Position numbers and translations under genes: made by a program
In this document: positions 56,576-64,000 of the stretch, in pieces
Layout of the letters: every line of letters starts with the position of its first letter
Position numbering within the stretch: the first letter of the stretch is position 1
Notes under the pieces: model-generated
Database searches by the model: none
What the model was told of the DNA's origin: nothing
Seen by the model: the letters and a program-made list of their open reading frames with translations, nothing else
Assembly (NCBI RefSeq): GCF_000787575.1
Contig: NW_012236525.1
Location: forward strand, 77,686 to 141,685
Direction of reading: 5' to 3'
DNA: 64,000 nt
Source of the DNA: Acytostelium subglobosum LB1
Lineage: Eukaryota; Evosea; Eumycetozoa; Acytosteliales; Acytosteliaceae

Positions 56576-57958
56576 TTATCGCTTCATCTTGAGGAATTCG
56601 ACTGGCAGTCCACCATTGGTGAACTCGAGCAGGACGTTCCATTCAACACCAGAGAGCTCTTTGAACATTGGATGTCCATTGAGTACGTATACATTGTGTA
56701 TCTTGTCACTGGTTCGTATCATCTCTCCAAATGAAACAAAGGTATCTTTGAGACTCTTGCTGATCGCACCCTTGCCACTCATGATCCTGCTGCCATAAGG
56801 CATGTTGGTGATGATGTTCACCTTGTGATTGATGCCCTTGAGTGCATCTTTGAAATCGCCTTGCCACAGTCTAATGTATCCATTATTGTTATTGGGTGCG
56901 GCGTCGGAGCCCAGGTCGTTGCTTGTTGTCGGGAGTATCTGGAAGCCTGCCTCGGTCAAATTATGTTGTGCAGCTCGCACTGCCTTGGGATCAATGTCCG
57001 AGCCGTAGAAGACGACCTTTTCCGCACGCAAGTCATCCAGTAGTCGCGAGCTGTTGATAGCCATCTGTTCATTGATACGCACAAGGAATGAGTCGTAGCG
57101 ATCTGCTCGATGCAGAGGCCATTGTTCAAACGCGTATCGTCGCTCTGTCGGCGTGCATCTGCCTCCCCGCGCAATGCCAAGCGCTTCCTGTATGATTGTT
57201 CCTGAGCCCATGAATGGATCCCAGATGTTGAATGGACGCGCAGACGAGAAGCCAGTGGCGGTGAGCAGAGCGGCTGCCAGAGTCTCGCGGATCGGCGCAT
57301 CAGTGACGTGCTTGCCCGGTGTCCTCTTGTGCAGCCCGTCGCCATTGCACACATCCACACTGATCTGCGCCATGTCATCGACAAGACGAACAAAGAGACG
57401 CGAGTGGCCAGAATCCTCGCTCGCCATTTCGGGCGTCATGCGCTTGACAAAGATGACGTTCTTTTGAAAGTGCTCGAGGACGCGCTCCTCCACCGCACCG
57501 CTATGATAGAGCGCGGATGAGGCGCAGGATGCCGAGCACTCGGGCAGGGTCCTGTCGCGTACAGCAAAGTAGTTTGACCAGGGCAGTTGTTGCAGACCAG
57601 ACTTGAGCATATTGAAGTTGGTCGACTTGAATGGCTGACCAAGACGCACTCGCAATGTCTCTGCCAGTCTAGAGTGATGTGTGATTGACCACAACTGCTC
57701 AGGTGTCAAGTCGGCACACTCCACGCCGCCTCTGTCAGTTGTCAATGTTGGCAATGCCAATGGTGGTGTCGATACAACAGGTAATGACTTCTTCTTCTTC
57801 GATAAGTCTACATCTTGTTGTTCATGTTGTTGTAGCTTTTGTTGTTGCTGTTGAAGCTGTTGTTGTTGATGTTGTTTCAATATATTTGTTAACTCTTTCT
57901 TTAATAGATCTTCAAGTGATGGAGTCACAGCGGCGTATAGCCTATATGACCTTTTCAT
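56576..57958 (-). CDS. THUMP/RlmL-family RNA methyltransferase-like protein, 460 aa
   Basis: A single exon. The chosen start is the ATG giving MKRSYRLYAAVTPSLEDLLK; codons upstream in frame lack ATG. The N-terminal part (YRLYAAVTPSLEDLLKKELT, interrupted by a Gln-rich insert of about 40 residues) fits the ferredoxin-like/THUMP region of UPF0020 methyltransferases. The Rossmann-type catalytic domain follows: DPFMGSGTIIQEA (SAM-binding motif I, about 245-260), FYGSDIDPKAVRAAQHNL (motif II) and ITNMPYG near 385, the N-x-P-Y catalytic motif of N2-guanine methyltransferases. Family members methylate guanine in rRNA (RlmL) or tRNA (Trm14/THUMPD). Substrate cannot be told here. Confidence 0.9.
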   Translation of the reverse strand: MKRSYRLYAAVTPSLEDLLKKELTNILKQHQQQQLQQQQQKLQQHEQQDVDLSKKKKSLPVVSTPPLALPTLTTDRGGVECADLTPEQLWSITHHSRLAETLRVRLGQPFKSTNFNMLKSGLQQLPWSNYFAVRDRTLPECSASCASSALYHSGAVEERVLEHFQKNVIFVKRMTPEMASEDSGHSRLFVRLVDDMAQISVDVCNGDGLHKRTPGKHVTDAPIRETLAAALLTATGFSSARPFNIWDPFMGSGTIIQEALGIARGGRCTPTERRYAFEQWPLHRADRYDSFLVRINEQMAINSSRLLDDLRAEKVVFYGSDIDPKAVRAAQHNLTEAGFQILPTTSNDLGSDAAPNNNNGYIRLWQGDFKDALKGINHKVNIITNMPYGSRIMSGKGAISKSLKDTFVSFGEMIRTSDKIHNVYVLNGHPMFKELSGVEWNVLLEFTNGGLPVEFLKMKR

Positions 57959-58219
57959 TGCATTGTCGTTATCACTTGTGTACAACTATCTCTTTGTTTG
58001 TTCGTCAAAGTGTTTGTTCGTTCGCGAGTGTGTTTCCGCTGCAACACTTTGACTTCTTGTTTCTCGAGATTAGGTTGCCACCTAATTGCATGTTCGGGAA
58101 CACCTTGGCGGTCGGTAGCCATTCATTCAGTAGAGGTTTATTAATGTATATATACAAGATGATGAGTCTCACTCACTAACTCATTCATTCGATCAAGCAG
58201 ACCAGACCAGACCAGACCA
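57959..58219. other. Short spacer with (ACCAG)n run
   Basis: Upstream of the methyltransferase and downstream of the FNIP gene. ACCAG is repeated four times at 58199-58218, immediately after the FNIP stop codon on the minus strand. Confidence 0.5.
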
Positions 58220-59843
58220 TTAGACATTAATGCCAAAGGGTCGCTCATTGTAGCTGTCTATTTGTAGGAGGTGGGATATGACATCGACAAAGATTGATCC
58301 GTTTGTAATGCGATCAATGTTGATATAGCCTCCTTGTAATGTTGGTTGACATAGTGCGAGTGCAAATCGATCATTGATGACGGCGATCGACAGGGATACG
58401 TTGGGCGGCAAGCCACTCCACTTGACCTTGACATGTTTGATGTTGGTGTCTGCCAGCCAACGAAGTTGTGTCAGTTTGTTCTTGGCGGGTATTGGCGGAA
58501 TATCCTTTATAGTGACCGCTCGTGTTGTCACGGGCAGCCAGTCATTGGTGATCGCCTGTGTGAAGCCATGGCCAAACGTGAGCTTGAGCAGACCGCCTGG
58601 CAACATGGCCTTGGTGAGCGGGCGGTACGTGGCTGTCTCCAGGTGAAGCTTGGTGACCGTGCGCGGTATCTTTCCCGGCGCCAACTCTTGACATCCATGC
58701 AGACTGAGCTGCGTCAGGGCGGGATAGGGCAGCGATTGTGGCGCGATGTTGATGGCAAAGTGCGAGATCAGGTCGAGTCGGATGAGTGCCCGCGCAGACA
58801 GTGTAGTCACCATCCTTGGTGTGGACATCCGTCTGAGGTTCGGCAGCTCTGTCGCATGCAGCTTGCAGTTGAATCCCATTCCAAATACCAGCGTGACCAA
58901 GCTTGCCGGCAAGGTGCCTGGCGCTATGTCTTGTGAGAAGTTTCTGCCAAACTCAAGCGTTTCCAAGCGTGGCGGTAGCGCACCTGCCGCCAACACTTTG
59001 GAGAAGTCGCGACCAAAGATCAATGTGCGAAGGGATGCTGGGAGCGAGCTAGGCGCGATCACCTGATTGAACATGGCCGACAAGGTCAGATGTGTGAGGG
59101 AGTCGCAGCCGGCGAATGTCTCGCGATTGAGTGGCTGATTGAAACTGTAGTTGAATGACAGTGATTGGAGGTGTTCGGGTAGGCAGCCAGGCCCGATCGG
59201 TTGATTGAATGTGAACCCAAATACAAGATGACGAAGAGTCGATGGAAACGCGCCACACTGCAATGGTAAGTTGAAGCTCCTGCCCAATGTGAGTGACGTC
59301 AGACCTTTTGGAAGTGAGTCCAAAGTGATCGGTTGATTAAATGATGTTCCAAAAGTGATTGAATGAAGCTCACTGCCATCCAATGCATTGGCCACCAACT
59401 GCGTGTTGTATGTATAACCAAGTACAACATGTTGTGTGGCACGAGGTATCACAGCCAAAGTGATTGGAGTGTGTCCATAGTGAATGTATGTTGATGCTTT
59501 TGATTGAGTGATTGATCGAGTGATCGAGTGATCGAGTGATTGAGTGAGTGGAGTGATCATTCATTCAATCATTCATCAATTCGTTCATACATTTCTTTGA
59601 CTGGAGCTCATCGTGTAGTTGCTTGAGTTGAGTGGATAGTGATGAGGGAGATGTTAGGAGTCGTATTTGTTGTGTCTCTTCGCTGAACAGGTCAGTACGG
59701 AACCAGAGCAGTCTGTCCCTTGCCAAATAGAATCGACGGCATGACCAAATGAGGTAGACCCTGTGCACATTATCGACAATGTAGGATATTATTCGTTTAA
59801 GGATCACTTCTGATAGATGTTCAAGTGTCATCATCAACACCAT
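58220..59843 (-). CDS. FNIP-repeat protein with F-box-like N-terminus, 509 aa
   Basis: Two exons, 59591..59843 and 58220..59496, joined in phase 1. Exon 1 encodes an F-box-like start (LEHLSEVILKRIISYIVDNV then YLIWSCRRFYLARDRL). Exon 2 encodes about ten regular FNIP units, for example LPKGLTSLTLGRSFNLPL, FPSTLRHLVFGFTFNQPIGP and LPEHLQSLSFNYSFNQPL, in residues about 95-320. A non-repeat C-terminal region follows. The repeats are more regular and more numerous than in the cluster at 12-18 kb and the N-terminus differs, so this is an independent FNIP lineage. A substrate-adaptor role in SCF ubiquitin ligases is the standing hypothesis for such proteins. Confidence 0.93.
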
Positions 59844-60044
59844 TTAAATATAATATGTGTGGGTGTTGTGATTGATTGATTGATTGATTGATTGTTTGAT
59901 TGTTTGGTCTTGTAATAAAAGTGATCATGTTTTGAGTGGGAGTTAATATTGATTGGTTGATAGATCTGTGGTGAGAGTTGCCATGCCAACCCTTCTTCTA
60001 TGTAATTCAAAAAGTAAGAGATACTAATACTAATATTAGAAACA

Positions 60045-60347
60045 ATGAGTTCAACTAACAGTATGTATTAAGTATTAAATATTATACAACACGTGCTGAA
60101 TAGTAATAGTAATAGTATGTTCAACTGATATAACTAACCTAACAAACATTGAAATTTGTTATTTATTTGTTCTTTTGTAGACAATATTGTAAACATAATG
60201 GACGACGTTAACTCTATAACCGATGTCAATGAGGATAATGTCTCTGGCGGTGTGTTCATTGATGTTGATATCGTGGCCCCCTACGAAACACAAGGACCAC
60301 GAAGCATGGCAACACCCCAAGACCTTCCCAAACCCACAGGTCCTTAA
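60045..60347 (+). CDS. Small dictyostelid peptide gene, copy A, 16-nt first exon, 60 aa
   Basis: Exons 60045..60060 (ATG AGT TCA ACT AAC A) and 60181..60347. The protein is MSSTNNNIVNIMDDVNSITD followed by an acidic/Asn-rich part and an end rich in Pro (RSMATPQDLPKPTGP). The intron of 120 nt is longer than usual here. The first bases of exon 2 (ACAAT-TTGTAAACAT) are almost the same as in the next gene, marking the two as tandem paralogues although the C-terminal halves differ. Function unknown; there is no signal peptide or membrane segment. Confidence 0.7.
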
Positions 60348-60728
60348 GAACCAACTAACCAATTAAATAAATAAATAATATATGATTGATTGCAAATATC
60401 TATCAAATCAATGACAGACAGGGTTGAGCTTGAACAGACCTTCGTGTGTGAGAATGAATAAGTGGTTTATGGAATTGATTGACCCGCCGGTGGAGTACCA
60501 ATCAAAAAAAAAGTGATTGGACCCGCCGTTTGGTACCCAAAGCGATGTTTCGGGACTTGGTTCCTCTTGTTGTTCATCAACCAATCAGATTTCATGGACT
60601 TTGCCTCATTAAGGAACAGGGACTCCTTAGTTCTCAACACACAACTCATCACCTTAATGAGTCAAGTACACATGCGATCACTATCAATCAATCAATCAAA
60701 AATATATTAGATAGATATATTCGAAACT
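60348..60728. other. Spacer with GC-rich direct repeat between small-peptide genes
   Basis: Upstream region of copy B. It carries the near-identical direct repeat described separately (60476-60538) and a CAATCAATCAATCAA leader. No further gene seen. Confidence 0.45.
60476..60538 (+). promoter_or_regulatory. Direct repeat TGATTG(G)ACCCGCCG...GTACC
   Basis: Two copies: TGATTGACCCGCCGGTGG then AGTACC (60476-60499), and TGATTGGACCCGCCGTTTGG then TACCC (60514-60538). They are spaced 38 bases start to start, about 190-250 bases upstream of the copy B ATG. The GC-rich core ACCCGCCG stands out in this AT-rich context, and pairs of identical sites are typical of transcription-factor binding. The role is inferred. 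Confidence 0.45.
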
Positions 60729-60981
60729 ATGACAATCTTTAGTATGTTATGTTTGATTATATATATCCTGTTTTAAATATTAACATTTACCTATTTTAGA
60801 CAATGTTGTAAACATGGGCAATGTCTCTGGAAATGTCAATGAGGTTACCTCTGTCCAATCATCCCACACCGTTGCCTACCCATCACCTGCTTTTATAAAG
60901 AAGATTGGTTACAATCCAGAAAAGGTTGCTGCCCAGTATCCAACACCAGAGTACCTCGCCAATCGCAAACTTGATATCTAA
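60729..60981 (+). CDS. Small dictyostelid peptide gene, copy B, 13-nt first exon, 64 aa
   Basis: Exons 60729..60741 (ATG ACA ATC TTT A) and 60800..60981. The protein begins MTIFNNVVNMGNVSGNVNEV and ends KIGYNPEKVAAQYPTPEYLA-NRKLDI. The MTIFN start with an intron after the fourth codon is the arrangement known from D. discoideum small-peptide families (for example those starting MTIFNSISS). The C-terminal half is basic and contains a Pro/Tyr-rich segment not seen in copy A. Function unknown; expression during development is likely from the family. Confidence 0.75.
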
Positions 60982-61226
60982 TCAAATAAAGTCCTGTGTG
61001 ATGTCCTTCTCAAGACTTTGAACTTTTTCAACTTTGAATCAAATTGAATTAGAGTTTTAAAGATTGATTCATTGATTCGTGTGGATGTAGTAGTTGTAGT
61101 AATAACATAAAGACGAATAGACATAGAATAGACAAGACATATATAGAGAGATATAGATAGATTGATACACACTTTCAACGATCACACAAAGGAAATCAAA
61201 GTGATTAGTAGATAGATAGATAGACA

Positions 61227-62368
61227 ATGTTGAGAAGTGTCATCATTATAACAGGCAATGGTACATTATTGTTTGAGAAGATATGGGTGGCTATCCCTGC
61301 AATGGCTGGAAAGGTATGAGTGCAGCAAGCAAGGATGACGAAGTACACAACATGTTTCACTCACTCAATCAATCAACAACAGGCCAACATGTTCTCATCA
61401 CTGTTGACAACAGTGCAAGAGTTCTCAAAGCAGAGCACTGGCATGTTTGTATCTTATATCGAGTTTGGACAATGTAAGGCTTAATCATTCTATTCTCAAC
61501 AACAAGTGAACAAGGTCACTGACATCACATCGTATCGAAACATATATATATATATAGCATCGATCACAGTTGTATATGATGAGAAGAGTCTGGTCAAGTG
61601 TTGTTTGTTCCATGATAATGGTGATGGACCAGAGTTTGGCAAGTTGATAGCGAATCAGCTGCTCAGAGGATTCCTCGAGATGTACGGCGACACAGACTTC
61701 TCGCACTCACTTCACAACACCTCAAAGTTCAATGCTTTCTCCAACAAGATCTATGACTCCATTGCCAACTCTCCACGTTCAATATTACAGCAATGTATGG
61801 TTCCTTCATTCGATCGATCGATCAATCATTCATTCACTGACTGACACTCAATCAATCAATGTAGTGAGAGCAAACAGAGGTATACAGAATGCGATCGTAG
61901 TATATAGTGATGGTACAGCCGTCACAACCAACACAGAGGATCAATTGGGTGTCATTGCCAACCTCCAAGCCATGCTATCCTTCTCCAATGATATTCGTAT
62001 GTTGAGTGGATGGATGACAGGCTGGTCGACCAGCCCAACAAACATCCTGGATCATTAGATACTAACACTTTCAATCAATCACCAGTGCTGTCCAAAGGTG
62101 ACAGGACCAGAGAGATTATATTGGACATGGTCACTCAACGAGTGTTCATTTCAAAGGTTGGTCCAGCCAACCTAGTATGTATTTGTAAAAAGAATAAGGA
62201 TCCATCGATATACCAACCAGACATCTATAACGCTGTAACACTATTGGATAAAGGTAAGTTGAGTGGAGTAGAGTAGTCCATAATGTTGATCTCGCCGTGA
62301 AAGACGACTTGACTTACACAAGTATCCAATCACCAGTTTTTCTCTTGTTGTCCTATCTGCAAGGATAG
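61227..62368 (+). CDS. Longin-like domain protein, possible trafficking component, 248 aa
   Basis: Six exons: 61227..61313, 61383..61473, 61558..61794, 61865..61996, 62086..62253, 62337..62368. The N-terminal 120 residues (MLRSVIIITGNGTLLFEKIW, then SYIEFGQCSITVVYDEKSLV and KCCLFHDNG...IANQLLRGFLEMYG) follow the strand-helix-strand order of a longin fold, as in small GTPase regulators and adaptor subunits. The second half (GIQNAIVVYSDGTAVTTNTE ... RVFISKVGPANLVCICKK) resembles a second longin/roadblock-like unit. Neither could be tied to a named complex (Mon1-Ccz1, CPLANE, adaptor complexes are candidates). The splice model is strong because all five introns restore one continuous frame. Confidence 0.7.
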
Positions 62369-62572
62369 GATTGATGATGCCTCAACAACAACTAGCCTGC
62401 GACGCTGCGGACAATCAATCAAGTATCCACAAGTTGCGCCAACAACAGGAACTCAATCAATCAATCAGAATCAATACATTGTTCAACGATCAATCGATCG
62501 ATTGAGAGGCTAGTGTACACTTTATGAGTGGATGTTGGATGATGACAACAGTGCCGCCGCACATGCAAGCGA

Positions 62573-64000
62573 TCAATCTTTATCAAGTAGTTTGTCCAGG
62601 AGCTCAATGTCGACATCGGTCCCGGACATGAAGTCCTGTGATTCGAATGTAGTGGGCACCTCTTCGACGGGTTGGAATCCCTTTAAGTGATTGATCACTG
62701 GCTGGAGGTACTTTTGTGTCAGGAACTCCATTGATTCCTGACTGATTCCAATGGGTGGTGCCTGGCCAGATGATGATGATGCCTTCTGGATGTTGACCTT
62801 TGGATTGTCCATTGTCTCTGTGATATTGCCCACTCTTTCCAATCGGTCAATCTTCTCTTTGACATTGTTGTTGTTTACGACGCTGTTGGTGAGTATGACG
62901 CTGTCCACTGTTGCCCTGGAGAATGTCTTTAGAGGCGACTGCAAGAACATATTCACCTGTCTCTCCACCTGTACCAACAACAGATACTCCTGAAGGAATG
63001 GACTGAGTTGCCTGTTTTGAGTGCTGAAGAAGTAGCTGTCTTTTCCAACGACTCGGACGATGTGATCAATGTTTTGTCCTGTGGCGCTGGGATCGATCAG
63101 TTCGAGCCAAGCACAGTAGACCATGTTCTTGAGCTGCATCGTATTATTGATACCCTCGATCGCCAGTGCACTCCATCGCTTGTAATGATCTTCATTGTGG
63201 ACGGGATCGCCAAAGAGATGCTTAAACATCTTGATCACGTTGGCCAGTGTCATCTCGTTCCCGATAGAATGTCTGAAGAGGTGCTTGTTAAAGAGATCCC
63301 AAGCCTTGTCAAACTTGTTGCTGACGATCAGCCGTCCCAGCTTGAGATTGTCAATGGTCGTTGTGCCTGGAATCATGTGCACCAGGTTGGAGTAGACTTG
63401 CTTCGAGTACATGTTGTTGGCAAAGCATGCCTGCACAAACTTATCGCACGTGTATCGATTGATGTTGAGCTCCTTGTTCATGAGCATATGCATGGCCAGA
63501 CGGATGTGTCCCTTCTCAACAAGCGTGTTCACCAGTATGCTGTTGGTGATCTCATTCTGGTAGTCCTTCGACCGCTCGCTGCTCAACAACGAGACGCCAG
63601 CGTCAAAGTCTTTGTGCATGAGATATGAGAAGAGCGGAGAGTTGATGAATAGACCTCGCAGCTTCATGCCCAAGAATCCAAACTGCCTCGCGAATGCCAT
63701 AATGTTCTCGCGCGGGAAGTACAGCTCGTAGCACACCTCCATCAATCGGTGCGTTGGTATGCCCTTGCCCTTGCCCAGCGAGAGGAAGAGGCCCAGAGCC
63801 TCGACATCCTTGTTCTCGTAGATGTTGTCCAGATGTGACTGATCGATCACGTTGTACATCCAGTCGCGTGGTTGCAAGCCCTTCAGATTCCGCACATCCT
63901 TGATTTCCTTGGTGTGGTCGGCCTTGGCGTGAATCTGCTCCAACGCCTGCATGGGCGGCATCTGCTTCAAATGGCTGTGCTTGTAACACTCTGCCAGATG
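62573..64000 (-). CDS. Helical-repeat (PPR-like) protein, C-terminal part (runs off right edge)
   Basis: The frame is open from the right edge (HLAECYKHSHLKQMPPMQAL...) to the stop at 62573, at least 475 codons. The visible part is almost entirely helical with repeated units of 33-37 residues, such as DFDAGVSLLSSERSKDYQNE, ILVNTLVEKGHIRLAMHMLM and LGRLIVSNKFDKAWDLFNKH, the layout of pentatricopeptide or related repeats. A less regular Asn/Ser-rich region and an acidic C-terminus (DVDIELLDKLLDKD) follow. PPR proteins usually act on organelle RNA. The N-terminus, which would hold a targeting peptide, is outside the window, so this is not certain. Confidence 0.75.
   Translation of the reverse strand, partial: HLAECYKHSHLKQMPPMQALEQIHAKADHTKEIKDVRNLKGLQPRDWMYNVIDQSHLDNIYENKDVEALGLFLSLGKGKGIPTHRLMEVCYELYFPRENIMAFARQFGFLGMKLRGLFINSPLFSYLMHKDFDAGVSLLSSERSKDYQNEITNSILVNTLVEKGHIRLAMHMLMNKELNINRYTCDKFVQACFANNMYSKQVYSNLVHMIPGTTTIDNLKLGRLIVSNKFDKAWDLFNKHLFRHSIGNEMTLANVIKMFKHLFGDPVHNEDHYKRWSALAIEGINNTMQLKNMVYCAWLELIDPSATGQNIDHIVRVVGKDSYFFSTQNRQLSPFLQEYLLLVQVERQVNMFLQSPLKTFSRATVDSVILTNSVVNNNNVKEKIDRLERVGNITETMDNPKVNIQKASSSSGQAPPIGISQESMEFLTQKYLQPVINHLKGFQPVEEVPTTFESQDFMSGTDVDIELLDKLLDKD

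Noticed and set aside
1-64000. Retroelements, virus-like elements, CRISPR arrays and bacterial-type operons
   Set aside because: No reverse transcriptase, integrase, capsid-like sequence, long terminal repeats or spaced direct-repeat arrays were seen; the tetranucleotide repeats are simple microsatellites.

Overview
The window is nuclear DNA from a social amoeba (dictyostelid), clearly less AT-rich than Dictyostelium discoideum. Evidence: FNIP-repeat proteins with a degenerate F-box, tiny two-exon genes whose first exon is 10-16 nt, Q/N/H/T-rich low-complexity tracts, short GT-AG introns (about 55-110 nt), and AT-rich or (CAAT)n-rich spacers. I rebuilt 31 protein-coding gene models, two of them cut by the window edges, and one DNA transposon. 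For the spliced models every complete one adds up to whole codons after splicing. No tRNA, rRNA, CRISPR array, retroelement or virus-like element was recognised.

Layout. 1-1.07 kb: 5' end of a Gln/His-rich protein (minus). 1.07-5.09 kb: low-complexity spacer. 5.1-9.2 kb: a SAPS-type (PP6/Sit4-associated) protein convergent with a PAK-like kinase. 11-18 kb: an S26-peptidase-like small protein, three FNIP paralogues and a Nu-class glutathione transferase. 18-19.9 kb: a voltage-gated proton channel (Hv1) and a secreted Gln/Ala-rich protein. 20.9-29.2 kb: a 61-aa LIM-like protein, a 1557-aa P4-ATPase (lipid flippase) with an extra N-terminal membrane module, a small basic protein and a Cys/His-motif coiled-coil protein. 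29.2-32.7 kb: a gene-poor stretch with structured GC-richer islands. 32.7-39.7 kb: a four-helix membrane protein, an ABCC transporter and a hotdog thioesterase. 40.1-42.7 kb: a DDE_Tnp_4-type DNA transposon with terminal inverted repeats. 43.3-49.7 kb: a 1736-aa Cys-rich 7TM protein and an FAH-family hydrolase. 50-59.8 kb: HMG-box, LIM, small-peptide, two-RRM, coiled-coil, THUMP/RlmL-like methyltransferase and another FNIP gene. 60-64 kb: two tandem small-peptide genes, a longin-like protein and a helical-repeat (PPR-like) protein running off the right edge.

The genes do not form an operon or one obvious pathway. Recurrent themes are membrane transport (Hv1, flippase, ABCC, 7TM, 4TM), signalling (PAK, SAPS, LIM) and lineage-specific expansions (FNIP, small peptides). 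The non-coding DNA shows patterning not explained by genes: strand-oriented (CAAT)n tracts inside introns, a dispersed 13-bp palindrome of the form TGGAA-N3-TTCCA, G-rich and C-rich tracts upstream of several genes, and clustered palindromes upstream of the kinase gene.
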